A stretch of 64,000 bases of DNA from Chloroflexota bacterium (GTDB lineage: Bacteria > Chloroflexota > Anaerolineae > Anaerolineales > UBA4823), in assembly GCA_029782365.1 (NCBI GenBank), contig JAKOUW010000096.1:124001-188000 (forward strand), read 5' to 3'. The notes beneath the pieces were generated by a model. That model was not told the origin of the DNA, did not search any database, and was given only the letters and a program-made list of their open reading frames with translations. Shown here piece after piece: positions 49,752-59,750 of this stretch (its first letter is position 1; each line of letters opens with the position of its first letter). The position numbers were made by a program, and so were the translations under genes.

Positions 49752-51071
49752 TTATGTTGTGAATGGTGCTGTTGAACCTTCTGAACGGCTGATATTCGTT
49801 CGAGGAAGGATGAATGAAAACCTTGAACCTTTTCCTTCAATGCTTTCAGCCCATATTTGGCCTTTATGCAATTCAACCATTGATTTGGCTACTGATAGTC
49901 CCAATCCCAATCCTCCGTGTTTACGAGTCAAATGAGATTGGACTTGAAAGAACCTATCGAATATATGGGGTAAATCTTTCGCTGGGATCCCAATACCATT
50001 ATCAGCGATTGAAACCTGAACATAATTCCCTATTTGCTCTGCGGTCAATTGAATGTGGCAGCCTTTATTGGAGAAGACAATCGCATTGTCAACCAGGTTG
50101 TTGATAACCAGTGCGATTTTCTCTTCATCAGCGTCGACAAAAAGATCTTTTTCAGGCAGTTTTATCAAGAAAGAAATATCCTTGGCACGCGCTGACGGCA
50201 TCTTGTGTTCGGCACACCGATAAATTATTTGGTTAATAGAAATTAATTTGTGACGAACATTACTCGTGCCGAGTTGAATTTCATTTACCTTTGTTAAATC
50301 CTCAAGAATTGATTTTAATCGCTCCGCATTTCGGATAATGACTTCTAGTTGTGTTTGTATTTGAGGGTCGGTGGAGAAATCGTTTAGAAAAGTTGCATGA
50401 CCTAATATTAATCCGATCGGTGTTCGAAGTTCGTGAGATGTGATTGCAATAAAATTGGATTTCATTTTTTCCAGCTCATCAACTTCTTGATAAGCTTGGC
50501 GAACTTCATCAAAAAGCAAATTACTCAGAATGGCGGTTGCAGCTTGTGAAGAGAGAATTTCTAATATTGTCAAATCTTCGAAGCTAAACTGTTCTTGGTC
50601 AATTTTATTTATCCCCTCGAATACCCCTATTGTTTCTCCTCGAAACAGTAATGGTACAACGATTATATTTCGAAGTTCCGGAGAGAGTTGTTTTACAGTT
50701 CGCCAATCGAATCGGTTGTCTGCTGGACAATTGTCAATAATGATTGGTTTCGCATCACGATAAACGGATCCTTCGATTGTGTTATCTAAAGGAATGCGAA
50801 TATTCAGGAAATTATCCCTTTGACCAACCGGACCTGCTATATATTTGAGAAGATCAGTTTCTGGTTCGTAAAGAACGACACAACACATGGCGCTGCGCGT
50901 GAGATCGCAGGCCAGTTCAGTCATCGAGTAAAGCAATGTTTCGAGATCGACCATCTTTCCAATCCCACGGCTCATTTCAGTCAAACGCTCTAGCCGTTGA
51001 ATTCGATGGTTGGTGTTTGAAGCGAACATGTCTGCGAGTGATTTCCCTTCTAAAACATTGGTCGTACGCAA
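49752..51071 (-). CDS. GAF-domain sensor histidine kinase
   Basis: A cytoplasmic histidine kinase of 439 residues. A GAF domain spans about 40-185 (VPLLFRGETIGVFEGINK), followed by a HisKA dimerisation helix with SHELRTPIG (phospho-acceptor His213). The HATPase_c domain has NNLVDNAIVFS (N box), IADNGIGIP (G1), FDRFFQV (F box) and GGLGLGLSVAKS (G2). No membrane helices or response regulator gene are adjacent, so it is an orphan kinase. The start is TTG at 51071 or ATG at 51029 (425 residues); TATAAT ends four bases before the TTG. Confidence 0.87.
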   Translation of the reverse strand: MRTTNVLEGKSLADMFASNTNHRIQRLERLTEMSRGIGKMVDLETLLYSMTELACDLTRSAMCCVVLYEPETDLLKYIAGPVGQRDNFLNIRIPLDNTIEGSVYRDAKPIIIDNCPADNRFDWRTVKQLSPELRNIIVVPLLFRGETIGVFEGINKIDQEQFSFEDLTILEILSSQAATAILSNLLFDEVRQAYQEVDELEKMKSNFIAITSHELRTPIGLILGHATFLNDFSTDPQIQTQLEVIIRNAERLKSILEDLTKVNEIQLGTSNVRHKLISINQIIYRCAEHKMPSARAKDISFLIKLPEKDLFVDADEEKIALVINNLVDNAIVFSNKGCHIQLTAEQIGNYVQVSIADNGIGIPAKDLPHIFDRFFQVQSHLTRKHGGLGLGLSVAKSMVELHKGQIWAESIEGKGSRFSFILPRTNISRSEGSTAPFTT

Positions 51072-51153
51072 AAAATTATAGCACAGTCAAACCGGCTTAG
51101 TAGTAAAATAGCGCTTGCAGAAGCTCAGATAACTAAAAGGCAAGGAGATAAAC

Positions 51154-52233
51154 GTGAGTAATCATAAGAAAGTTCGAGTCGCAATTATCGGTGTAGGTAA
51201 TTGTGCTTCATCATTGGTCCAGGGCATTGAATATTATAAAAATGCGAAGGATGAGGATCGGGTTCCGGGTTTGATGCATGTGAATTTGGGGGGGTACCAT
51301 ATTCGTGATATCGAATTTAGCGCAGCGATTGATATCGTTGATACCAAAGTTGGCAAGGATTTATCCGAAGCAATTTTCGCTTATCCAAATAACACATTTA
51401 AATTTACAGATGTTCCTTTTCAAGATGTGCCCGTCGTACGCGGCATGACACATGATGGTCTTGGAAAATACCTGTCGCAAATACTGAAGAAAGCGCCTGG
51501 TCCAACTGCAGATATTATTGGCACTCTAAAAAATACCAAAACGGATGTCGTTGTAAATTACCTGCCTGTTGGTTCAGAAATGGCAACAAAATGGTATGTG
51601 GAACAGGTGCTTGAAGCGGGTTGCGCTTTTGTTAATGCAATTCCTGTTTTCATTTCAAGTTCTGATTATTGGTCGACTCGATTTCGCGAGAAAAAACTGC
51701 CAATTTTAGGAGATGATATCAAGAGCCAGGTAGGAGCAACTATATTGCATCGTGTTTTAGCAAGCCTTTTTGTAGATCGCGGTGTTCGTCTCGACCGCAC
51801 GTATCAATTGAATTTTGGCGGTAACACTGATTTCATGAATATGCTGGAACGCGAAAGGCTCGAATCCAAGAAGATTTCGAAAACAGGAGCTGTGACAAGT
51901 ATGCTGCCTTACACGCTACCTGAAACGGATGTCCATGTTGGTCCTAGCGATTATGTTCCCTGGTTGACTGATCGTAAGTGGTGCTATATTCGCATGGAAG
52001 GGACAACTTTTGGTGATGTGCCACTCAACCTGGAAACAAAATTGGAAGTCTGGGATTCTCCAAATTCGGCTGGGGTTATCATAGATGCTGTGCGCTGTGC
52101 CAAGCTGGCATTAGATCGAGGCATTGGAGGACCAGTTATTGGGCCTTCTTCTTATTTCTTTAAGACTCCTCCCAAGCAATTTAAAGACGATATTGCCCGC
52201 GAAATGGCAGAAGCATTTATTCGGGGTGAATAA
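51154..52233 (+). CDS. ino1: Myo-inositol-1-phosphate synthase
   Basis: An NAD-dependent inositol-3-phosphate synthase of 359 residues, converting glucose 6-phosphate to inositol phosphate for inositol lipids or solutes. [19 protein letters not shown] is the NAD loop, [10 protein letters not shown] and NAIPVFISS the central segments, and [18 protein letters not shown] plus [11 protein letters not shown] the catalytic Lys/metal region. The length and sequence match the short bacterial/archaeal form (as in Mycobacterium, Thermotoga) rather than the long yeast enzyme. The start is GTG with AAGGAGA 6 bases upstream. A strong hairpin follows the gene. Confidence 0.94.
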   Translation: MSNHKKVRVAIIGVGNCASSLVQGIEYYKNAKDEDRVPGLMHVNLGGYHIRDIEFSAAIDIVDTKVGKDLSEAIFAYPNNTFKFTDVPFQDVPVVRGMTHDGLGKYLSQILKKAPGPTADIIGTLKNTKTDVVVNYLPVGSEMATKWYVEQVLEAGCAFVNAIPVFISSSDYWSTRFREKKLPILGDDIKSQVGATILHRVLASLFVDRGVRLDRTYQLNFGGNTDFMNMLERERLESKKISKTGAVTSMLPYTLPETDVHVGPSDYVPWLTDRKWCYIRMEGTTFGDVPLNLETKLEVWDSPNSAGVIIDAVRCAKLALDRGIGGPVIGPSSYFFKTPPKQFKDDIAREMAEAFIRGE

Positions 52234-52246
52234 AAAAATCCATCGG

Positions 52247-52276
52247 TCAATGGGCGATAGTTTTATCGCCCATTGA
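52247..52276 (+). terminator. Stem-loop after ino1
   Basis: A perfect 13-bp stem (TCAATGGGCGATA / TATCGCCCATTGA) with a 4-nt loop starts 14 bases after the stop codon. The T tail is weak on the plus strand. Confidence 0.75.
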
Positions 52277-52362
52277 TGATTTAAAAAGGGTTTCATTTGG
52301 TCATGTTGGTCTTTAGAAGTCAAAAATCCGGCCCTTCTAGCCAGGAGGGTTAATAATCTTGG

Positions 52363-52368
52363 TATAAT
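52363..52368 (+). promoter_or_regulatory. Extended -10 promoter of the mre operon
   Basis: TATAAT preceded by TGG, 43 bases before the mreB start. No good -35 box is seen. A CCCTTC...GGAGGG hairpin lies just upstream. Confidence 0.5.
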
Positions 52369-52411
52369 ATCCAGAGTTTGGTTTTGAGCACTGCTTGGTT
52401 AGGAGTAAATT

Positions 52412-53476
52412 TTGGCATTCAACCCTCTCAATTGGCTATTGGGGTTCTTTTCACTCGACATCGGAATAGATTTAGGCACTGCAAACACTCTGGTAAATGT
52501 TCGGGGTAAAGGAATAGTCTTAAACGAACCTTCCTGGGTAGCAATAGATAAGAAAACGAAGGAACCTTACGCCATTGGTGCTGAAGCTAAGGAAATGGTT
52601 GGCCGGACGCCGGCAAATATTGTCGCGATTCGACCATTGCGCGATGGCGTTATCTCTGAATTTGAAATAACTCAGAAGATGTTGGAATATTTTATCTACA
52701 AAGCACACAGGCAAACCCTGGTTCCCGTTCCTAGGCCGAGAGTTGTGGTGGGCATTCCATCCGGTGCAACCGATGTGGAAATGCGAGCTGTCTATGATGC
52801 CGCAATGAGTGCTGGCGCCAGAGAGGTGGGGTTGATTGAAGAGCCGAAAGCTGCCGCGTTAGGGGCAGGTTTACCCGTAGCAGAAATTCGTGGCTCGATG
52901 ATTGTTGATATCGGTGGCGGCACATCGGAGGTTGCAGTTCTTTCAATGGGCGGAATCGTTGTGTCCAGATCGCTGCGCGTGGCTGGTGACGAGCTAGATC
53001 AAGATATAATCCAATACATGCGCAATAAGTACAATTTGTTGATTGGTGAGCGGATAGGCGAAAAAGTAAAGATGACAATTGGTTCGGCCTATCACTTGCC
53101 TGAAGAAAAAACAATGGCTGTGCGTGGCAGAAATCTCGTGACTGGACTTCCTGAGAGCATCGAAGTTTCCTCAGTTGAAATTCGAGAGGCAATGGCTGCA
53201 TCGATTGATACAATTGTCGATACAGTAAAAGACGCCCTGGATGAAACACCTCCCGAGATCGTCGCAGATTTAATGGATACAGGTATTTGTCTGTCGGGTG
53301 GCGGCGCACTAATTCAAGGATTAGACAAACGTTTGCAGGATGAATTAAAAATACGCGTTTGGGCAGCAGATGACCCGATGAGCTGTGTGGCTCGCGGCGC
53401 TGGCATGATATTGGAAGATTACGAAAAATTAAAACACCTGTTAATTGATCCTGAACGCACGATCGGGAGGAAATGA
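52412..53476 (+). CDS. mreB: Rod shape-determining protein MreB
   Basis: A bacterial actin of 354 residues that forms membrane-bound filaments guiding lateral wall synthesis. Phosphate-1 is DIGIDLGTANTLVNV, the connect/phosphate-2 region IVDIGGGTSEVAVLS, and the adenosine motif LSGGGALIQGL. The N-terminal FNPLNWLLGFF is an amphipathic membrane-binding helix. The start is TTG, supported by AGGAG 7 bases upstream and by the family N-terminus. It opens an mreB-mreC-mreD-mrdA operon, which indicates a rod or filament-shaped cell with peptidoglycan. Confidence 0.95.
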   Translation: MAFNPLNWLLGFFSLDIGIDLGTANTLVNVRGKGIVLNEPSWVAIDKKTKEPYAIGAEAKEMVGRTPANIVAIRPLRDGVISEFEITQKMLEYFIYKAHRQTLVPVPRPRVVVGIPSGATDVEMRAVYDAAMSAGAREVGLIEEPKAAALGAGLPVAEIRGSMIVDIGGGTSEVAVLSMGGIVVSRSLRVAGDELDQDIIQYMRNKYNLLIGERIGEKVKMTIGSAYHLPEEKTMAVRGRNLVTGLPESIEVSSVEIREAMAASIDTIVDTVKDALDETPPEIVADLMDTGICLSGGGALIQGLDKRLQDELKIRVWAADDPMSCVARGAGMILEDYEKLKHLLIDPERTIGRK

Positions 53477-53530
53477 TCGATAATCCTCCCATTGCCGAGT
53501 TGATCGTTATTACTCGGTGAGGCTGTATTT

Positions 53531-54379
53531 ATGAAAATGCCTTCACGTTCTTCAATACAAACGATCGTGATTGTGATCATCACGATAGGTGTAATATTCT
53601 TAGCATTGAGTGGATATTTAGGTGAGACTAGCAGGTATGTAATGGCTCCTGTTGTGCAAGTGCAAACCTGGGTTTCTGACCGATTTCTTGCCATACGTAC
53701 ATTCTTAAACGCTCCCGAGGATCTGGCCAGGCTTCAGCAGCGCGTCGCAGAACTTGAATCTGAAAACTCTAGTTTAAAATTCCAAATTATCGATTTGCAA
53801 CAGCAGGTCACCGAGGCCCAGGTGTTATCCACATTAGTTGATTACGCACGGACAAGGTTCGACAGTCAATATGTTGCTGCATCTGTGATAGGTTTTGACT
53901 CGAATCCTTTTTTGCGCTATGTCATTGTCAACAGAGGATCGGATGATGGAATTCGAAGTGGAATGCCTGTTGTCACCAACCAGGGTCTTGTTGGCCAGAT
54001 TGCTGCCGTTGCGCCAAAAGCGTCGCGCGTTCAGTTAATAACGGATGCTTCTTCTGCAGTTAATGTTCACCTGCAAAAGGTTAATGACGAGGCTATTATT
54101 TTAGGCCAGTTGAATGGAGATATTACATTAGATCGTATTCCCCAGAGCGTCAATGTGCAACCAGGTGAGTTGGTGGTTACATCTGGATTGGGCGGAAATT
54201 ATCCAAAAAATTTGGTAATTGGGCAGGTAACCAGTGTCAGCAAACGCGATTTCGATTTATTTCAAACTGCTTCTGTCCAGCCTGCAGTTGATTTTCGACA
54301 TCTCGAAATCGTACTTATAATCGTAAATTTCCAACCAATAGATATTCAATCATTAATTCCGGGTTCCACAAATCCGTAG
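53531..54379 (+). CDS. mreC: Rod shape-determining protein MreC
   Basis: A bitopic membrane protein of 282 residues, periplasmic/extracytoplasmic scaffold of the elongasome. One transmembrane helix (about residues 8-28) is followed by a coiled coil (about 60-100, RLQQRVAELESENSSLKFQI) and two beta-barrel domains with VIGFDSNPFLRYVIVNRGSDDGI and GELVVTSGLGGNYPKNLVIGQV. The C-terminus is short. The ATG follows a GGTGAGG. It lies 54 bases downstream of mreB and 8 bases upstream of mreD. Confidence 0.93.
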   Translation: MKMPSRSSIQTIVIVIITIGVIFLALSGYLGETSRYVMAPVVQVQTWVSDRFLAIRTFLNAPEDLARLQQRVAELESENSSLKFQIIDLQQQVTEAQVLSTLVDYARTRFDSQYVAASVIGFDSNPFLRYVIVNRGSDDGIRSGMPVVTNQGLVGQIAAVAPKASRVQLITDASSAVNVHLQKVNDEAIILGQLNGDITLDRIPQSVNVQPGELVVTSGLGGNYPKNLVIGQVTSVSKRDFDLFQTASVQPAVDFRHLEIVLIIVNFQPIDIQSLIPGSTNP

Positions 54380-54387
54380 AGGTTTAA

Positions 54388-54891
54388 TTGATCGAAACTA
54401 TTCTAGGCGTCGTTGTTTTAGGGGCGGCTGCCATTTTGCAGTCAGCAATAATCAGCCGGCTACCTCTAATCAATGGATTGGCTGATTTGGAGATGTTATT
54501 ATTAATCGCCTGGGTTATTCAACCTCATGTGCGTTCAGCCTGGATTTGGGTTTGCTTAGCAAGTTTCTATGTTTCTTTGCTTTCAGCTTTAACATTGGGC
54601 GCTCTTCCCGTCGCTTACTTATTGATATTTCTTCTCTCCTTAATTATGAGACAACGGTTTTGGAAAGCCAGGTTCCTTACCATGTTAGCGTTAGCGTTAT
54701 TAGGTACCCTTATTGTTCAAGCCATTTCTGTCTTTGCGATTGCCTTACAGGGTACTTTCTTTTCATTGCCAACTGTATTCAACCTGGTGACTTTGCCAAG
54801 CATGTTGTTAAACATTATTCTAGCCGTTCCTGTTTATGCGTTCATCCGAGATTTGGTGAATTGGTTATATCCAGAAAAGATTGAAGTATGA
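54388..54891 (+). CDS. mreD: Rod shape-determining protein MreD
   Basis: A 167-residue integral membrane protein with about five helices, typical in size and layout for MreD, which anchors the elongasome. Identity rests on position between mreC and mrdA and on hydrophobic profile, since MreD sequences are poorly conserved. The start is TTG with AGAGG 6-7 bases upstream. The stop overlaps the mrdA start (ATGA), so they are translationally coupled. Confidence 0.85.
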   Translation: MIETILGVVVLGAAAILQSAIISRLPLINGLADLEMLLLIAWVIQPHVRSAWIWVCLASFYVSLLSALTLGALPVAYLLIFLLSLIMRQRFWKARFLTMLALALLGTLIVQAISVFAIALQGTFFSLPTVFNLVTLPSMLLNIILAVPVYAFIRDLVNWLYPEKIEV

Positions 54892-56984
54892 AGAACTCTT
54901 CTACCATTCAGAATACCCTCGACAACTCGCGGATATTGATGTTTATCCTGATTGTATTCATCTTGTTTGCAGTTTACATTGTACGTTTGTACGGCTTACA
55001 AATTTTGGATTATGTTCAATTTTTAGGCCAATCTGAAAACAACCGCACAATCACTGTCAATTTGCCTGCTCAACGAGGCATAATTTATGATCGAAATGGC
55101 GTTGTTCTTGCCAGGAATGTTCCCTCTTATAATATCGTCATTACCCAGGCATACATGCCTGATGATGCTGGTGCTGTAAGTAATATTATCCAGGGTTTAT
55201 CTGAATTAACCGGCGTGCCTGTGAACAAGGGCGAAATAACCCCAGAAAATCCATTTGTTCCTTGCATTTCCGACCATGGTATTGCTCAAATAGTTGAGTA
55301 TGGTGCAACCTCTGAGCCTTATCAACCCGTGCGCGTCGTTTGTAACGTTACCAGAGAACAGGCGCTAATCGTCGAAGAGAATAAGGGCCGTTGGCCGGGA
55401 GTAAGTGTCGAAACGGTTCCCTTACGAGATTATCCGACCGGTGTATTAACATCAGACATCATTGGTTTCTTAGGCCCAATTCCAGATATTTCAAAAGATT
55501 ATTATGAAGGGTTGGGTTTTCTGTCCAACCGCGACAAAGTAGGTTACGCTGGAATTGAATATTCATTTCAAACCGAATTAGGGGGGACAAATGGAAAACG
55601 CGTTCTGGTGCGTGATGTTGCAGGTCAACAATTGCAGGATATCGAACCACCTGTGCAGCCCATTCCCGGGAAGAATTTACGGCTCACCATAGATACTCGC
55701 TTACAAGAAGCGGCAACAGCTATCCTCAAAGATGAATTGGATACCTGGAACCAATTTATAGGCTCTTTATCAATGACGAGCGGTGTCGTTGCTGCGATAA
55801 ATCCAAAAACTGGCGAGATCCTCGCCTTGGTGTCCTATCCATCTTATGAAAATAATCGTTTAACTCGCATTATTCCGCCATATTATTATAAACAATTATT
55901 GCAGGACAGTACTGAGCCATTAAGAAATCATGCGGTGTACGCAGAATTACCTGCTGGATCTGTTTTTAAGCTTGTAACTGCAACAGGCGCTTTGAACGAA
56001 GGGGTGGTCACACCGGATCAAATTATAAAAACCCCTGGTAAATTGGTTATCCAAGAAAAAAGTTTCTTTGTAAATGCCCCCAATACTTCACGCGAATTTG
56101 TAGATTGGGTTTATAAAACTCTAGGCATTGAGGGCTTCAAGCAATTAAACATCGTTGGTTGTATCGCAAATTCAAGTAATGTCTGCTTTTATAAACTTGG
56201 CGGTGGTTACCAGGATGAAATTAATCCTGGATTGGGCATTTGCAGGTTGGGTACTTATGCGAGAGCTTTAGGTTATGGCACACAGCCTGGCATCGAACTT
56301 CCAGAAACTGCAAATGGTTTAATCCCTGATCCAGATTGGAAACGTTTGAACCAAGGGCAAAGCTGGACAATTGGTGATACCTATATCATGAGTGTCGGGC
56401 AGGGTTATGCATTAGCCACTCCATTGCAGGTTTTGATGTCAGCCGCTACAATCGCAAATAATGGCAAATTGATGGAACCGACTTTGCTGAAGGAAGTTTT
56501 AGATGGAGACGGTAATGTGATCCAACCGTTTACACCAAAATTGCGATGGGACCTGACAAAGGATCCCGTAATCGATATTTATGCCCAAAATTCGATCCGC
56601 GGCTGCCAACCTACTGGGGAAAAGAAAACAGTTCAGCCCTGGGTATTTGATATCGTTAAACAAGGCATGCGCCAGGCCGTTGTCGAGGGCACACTCAAGG
56701 CAATTTTTCAAGATGTAAATATCGCAGCTGCCGGAAAAACTGGCACTGCCGAATATTGTGACAAATATGCTCAACAAAAGGATCTATGTAAACCTGGCAA
56801 TTGGCCGACCCATGCCTGGACGGTTGCCTTTGCTCCTTATAATGATCCCGAAATAGCTGTTGTTGCTTTCGTATACAATGGGCGTGAAGGTTCTACCGTA
56901 GCTGGGCCGATTGTCCGTCGGGTTCTGCAGGCATATTTTGAGCTAAAAACAATCGACAGCGGCTCTTCAGCAGTCTTGCCTTAA
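54888..56984 (+). CDS. mrdA: Penicillin-binding protein 2, elongasome transpeptidase
   Basis: A class B PBP of 698 residues, the peptidoglycan cross-linking enzyme of rod elongation. An N-terminal transmembrane helix (about 14-36) is followed by the PBP dimerisation domain (ENNRTITVNLPAQRGIIYDRNG) and the transpeptidase. SxxK is in ELPAGSVFKLV (Ser358, Lys361), SxN in ANSSNVCF, and KTG at 617-619 in AAGKTGTAE. Several Cys residues (CISDHG, CIANSSNVCF, CDKYAQQKDLC) in the extracytoplasmic part could form disulfides. It is the last gene of the mre operon. Confidence 0.93.
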   Translation: MKNSSTIQNTLDNSRILMFILIVFILFAVYIVRLYGLQILDYVQFLGQSENNRTITVNLPAQRGIIYDRNGVVLARNVPSYNIVITQAYMPDDAGAVSNIIQGLSELTGVPVNKGEITPENPFVPCISDHGIAQIVEYGATSEPYQPVRVVCNVTREQALIVEENKGRWPGVSVETVPLRDYPTGVLTSDIIGFLGPIPDISKDYYEGLGFLSNRDKVGYAGIEYSFQTELGGTNGKRVLVRDVAGQQLQDIEPPVQPIPGKNLRLTIDTRLQEAATAILKDELDTWNQFIGSLSMTSGVVAAINPKTGEILALVSYPSYENNRLTRIIPPYYYKQLLQDSTEPLRNHAVYAELPAGSVFKLVTATGALNEGVVTPDQIIKTPGKLVIQEKSFFVNAPNTSREFVDWVYKTLGIEGFKQLNIVGCIANSSNVCFYKLGGGYQDEINPGLGICRLGTYARALGYGTQPGIELPETANGLIPDPDWKRLNQGQSWTIGDTYIMSVGQGYALATPLQVLMSAATIANNGKLMEPTLLKEVLDGDGNVIQPFTPKLRWDLTKDPVIDIYAQNSIRGCQPTGEKKTVQPWVFDIVKQGMRQAVVEGTLKAIFQDVNIAAAGKTGTAEYCDKYAQQKDLCKPGNWPTHAWTVAFAPYNDPEIAVVAFVYNGREGSTVAGPIVRRVLQAYFELKTIDSGSSAVLP

Positions 56985-57001
56985 GCTTATTTAGCCTTCA
57001 T

Positions 57002-58378
57002 CTAGCCAGCTTGGAGCCTCTCTAGAAGAGAAAGTAGAGCAGCTCTCCTTGTGTATGCCATTTGGGAACAAGCCAGGATAATTGGGTGAAGTAGGGATTC
57101 CGGAATTATTTTTAAAAATTCGGTCGCAGATATTCGATCTCTAAATAATTCCATCGAACTCGTAAATAATTTCTGAGCATCTTCTAAAGAGATTTGTTTA
57201 TAAACATACAATGATAAAGGCGAATGCTTTGAATCAAACAATGTCTCACTCGACCGTCCCGTCTCTAAAAGTTGGAAGACTTGTTCAGCGACAATCCCAG
57301 AAAATTCTGGTTTAGGTAAAACAGGTAAGAAATCCTCAATCCGTCGAAAATTCTCGGCCGGTTTTGGTAAGTCACCGACAAATAGGGAGAGGGGAGCATC
57401 ACCACCAGAATATTCGGCCAGTGCTTCAAGAATCGCGCTGGCTATTAATTTTATGCGCAGGTATAAAACAGCCGTGGATATATTGATTTGAGCCTGCATT
57501 ACCATTTTGTCATATTCCCTGGCACCTGGCGTATCATGATATCTGGAGAAGATTGTTTCTGCCTTTAAGCTTGACAAGAAATTTTCCATGTTTTGAAGAG
57601 CAAGCCGATATTCGCGAACTGTATAAATTCCTCGAAATCGGAGCGAAATATTTGATTCAGGTAGTAATTTCCAGGTTGAATCTAGAAACCGTGCACAATT
57701 TTCTTCAGCAAAAGTTTCTACATCTTTGTTCGAAAATAAGACTGCTCTTCTTAATATCGAATCAATATCATAATCTGTACAATTTATATGGTGTGTTGTG
57801 CAGATAGCAGTCAGCCGTTCCTCGAGAACTTCAAAATGGGTTTTGCCTCGTTCATCAAGACCTCGAAAAGGTATCGTGGCTTCTATGCATATGGCTGTTT
57901 TAAATAAAACCTGTTCATCGACTAAATTCTTCAAAACATTGATCATAACGAGTGTGCTGAGAAATTCGTTCAGCCCACTTGAGATTGTTAATCTTTCTCC
58001 TATTTGAAAATTAAACATGAATAAGACATCTCTCCCAAGCGTTTCTTTAAAAAATGGATGGTCAGACAGGAAAAATCGCCCTTCTTTCTGTCGGATAAAC
58101 GAATAAATGAGCGGCTCCAGGTCATGATAGACTCCTTTGTCTACCTGATAATAGATAATGTCGTGAAAAACAGCCGCAAGATGAACGATTGGGTCATCTG
58201 GATCAGTAAAATTAAAAACATGATCGAGATTGTGATAAAGACGCGTATGAGCATTCATTGCGTTGTAAGCTAGCATTGCAATGGCATCGACCTGATTGGA
58301 TGAAATGACCACCCCTAAATCTTCAAAAATGTGCTCTAAGAGCTCTACTAATGAAGCAATAGAACTCGAATTATTCAT
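57002..58378 (-). CDS. HD-domain protein of unknown function
   Basis: A 458-residue cytoplasmic protein. The N-terminal third has an HD-superfamily metal site: YHNLDHVFNF, then AAVFHDIIYY, and a later HF segment. This resembles the predicted metal-dependent phosphohydrolases that begin with NLxH and FHDxxY. The C-terminal two thirds are helical with no recognised motif. The ATG at 58378 has AGGGG 7 bases upstream. Substrate and pathway are unknown; nucleotide hydrolysis is a guess from the fold. Convergent with mrdA and divergent from obg. Confidence 0.7.
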   Translation of the reverse strand: MNNSSSIASLVELLEHIFEDLGVVISSNQVDAIAMLAYNAMNAHTRLYHNLDHVFNFTDPDDPIVHLAAVFHDIIYYQVDKGVYHDLEPLIYSFIRQKEGRFFLSDHPFFKETLGRDVLFMFNFQIGERLTISSGLNEFLSTLVMINVLKNLVDEQVLFKTAICIEATIPFRGLDERGKTHFEVLEERLTAICTTHHINCTDYDIDSILRRAVLFSNKDVETFAEENCARFLDSTWKLLPESNISLRFRGIYTVREYRLALQNMENFLSSLKAETIFSRYHDTPGAREYDKMVMQAQINISTAVLYLRIKLIASAILEALAEYSGGDAPLSLFVGDLPKPAENFRRIEDFLPVLPKPEFSGIVAEQVFQLLETGRSSETLFDSKHSPLSLYVYKQISLEDAQKLFTSSMELFRDRISATEFLKIIPESLLHPIILACSQMAYTRRAALLSLLERLQAG

Positions 58379-58478
58379 AGATATCCCCTGATAGAGCAAT
58401 TGGGCTCATGTGGCAGAATTATAATGTATAATCTTGTCGCAACCATGAAATTAATTGAGAAATTGGGCTAATGGTAGT

Positions 58479-59750
58479 ATGTTCATCGATCAAGTAGACA
58501 TCAAAGTAAAATCAGGAGCAGGCGGCAACGGGGTAATCCATTTCCGCAGAGAAAAATTTGAACCACGTGGTGGGCCGGACGGTGGCGATGGCGGTCGAGG
58601 GGGAGACGTGATCATTGAAGTATCGCAAATACTGAATACTTTATCTAGTTTTCGCCACCAATCGAATTATCAAGCAGAAAACGGAAATAACGGCGCAAAA
58701 TCCAATATGACCGGACGGTCGGGTCAAGACTTGGTTATCAATGTCCCTCCCGGTACTTTGATTTTCGATAAAAAAAGTGGAGAATTATTAGGGGATTTAA
58801 CTCAGCCGGACCAGCGCCTTATTGTCGCTGTAGGTGGGCGTGGTGGAAGGGGAAACGCCAGGTTTGCCAACTCGCGCGATCAAGCGCCAAGGCATGCTGA
58901 AAAAGGGGAGCCAGCCCAATCACGGGAGCTCCGTTTAGAGCTTAAATTAATTGCAGATATCGGCATTGTGGGTGTTCCAAATGCGGGAAAATCCACACTC
59001 CTCAGTATCTATACAAACGCGAAACCTAAAATCGCTCCGTATCCTTTCACTACTATCGAACCTAACCTGGGTGTAGCCGATTTGGATTCTGAAACCAGCT
59101 TAGTCATTGCTGATATTCCCGGGTTAATAGAGGGAGCACATGAAGGTGTTGGTTTAGGATTCGATTTCTTGCGTCATATTCAACGAACACGTGTGTTGAT
59201 ACATTTACTGGATGGCGCGAACCCAGATCCGATTATCGATTTTGCCCAAATCAACACTGAACTGGCATTGTTCGATGAGAATTTGATCAACAAACCACAG
59301 GTAGTGGCGCTTAATAAAATTGACCTCCCTGAAGTTAGGGATCGTTGGCCTGAAATTCAGAAAATGCTAAAAAAGCGTGGTAAAGTGGCTCCCGAGAACT
59401 TATTTGCCATCTCTGCAATAACCGGAGAGGGTATCCAAGAATTGCTGTGGAGAGCTTACCAACGCCTGGCTGAAACGCCACCCTTAGAACAAATACAATC
59501 TGTTCCGGTGTATCGGTTAGAGACAGATCCAAATCATTTTTTGATCAGACAGGATGCTGATGGTTGGCATGTTAAAGGCGTTGCGATTGAGAGAGCCGCT
59601 CAAATGACCTATTGGGAGGAGGATGCCTCCATTCGACGATTTCAAAGGATTTTGCAGACACTTGGTATCGATGAGGCATTGCGTAAGGCTGGGGTGGAAG
59701 AGGGCGATACTGTATTTATTGGCGATTTCGAATTGGAATGGAGCGACTAG
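58479..59750 (+). CDS. obg: GTPase Obg/CgtA
   Basis: An essential ribosome-assembly and stress GTPase of 423 residues. The N-terminal Obg fold (about 1-158) is glycine-rich (GAGGNGVIHFRREKF, GGPDGGDGGRGGDV). The G domain has G1 GVPNAGKSTLLS, G2 YPFTTIEPN, G3 DIPGLIEGAHEG and G4 NKID. The C-terminal OCT domain (about 345-423) is typical of Gram-positive-type Obg. The ATG at 58479 matches the family start MFIDQV; an upstream TTG is not needed. It overlaps nadD by 13 bases, a common gene pair. Confidence 0.95.
   Translation: MFIDQVDIKVKSGAGGNGVIHFRREKFEPRGGPDGGDGGRGGDVIIEVSQILNTLSSFRHQSNYQAENGNNGAKSNMTGRSGQDLVINVPPGTLIFDKKSGELLGDLTQPDQRLIVAVGGRGGRGNARFANSRDQAPRHAEKGEPAQSRELRLELKLIADIGIVGVPNAGKSTLLSIYTNAKPKIAPYPFTTIEPNLGVADLDSETSLVIADIPGLIEGAHEGVGLGFDFLRHIQRTRVLIHLLDGANPDPIIDFAQINTELALFDENLINKPQVVALNKIDLPEVRDRWPEIQKMLKKRGKVAPENLFAISAITGEGIQELLWRAYQRLAETPPLEQIQSVPVYRLETDPNHFLIRQDADGWHVKGVAIERAAQMTYWEEDASIRRFQRILQTLGIDEALRKAGVEEGDTVFIGDFELEWSD

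Noticed and set aside
54546-54884. A Cys-rich frame inside mreD and other long antisense or shifted frames within real genes, such as 52731-53492 opposite mreB.
   Set aside because: They lie wholly within well-supported genes, lack ribosome-binding sites and show low-complexity, shadow-like composition.
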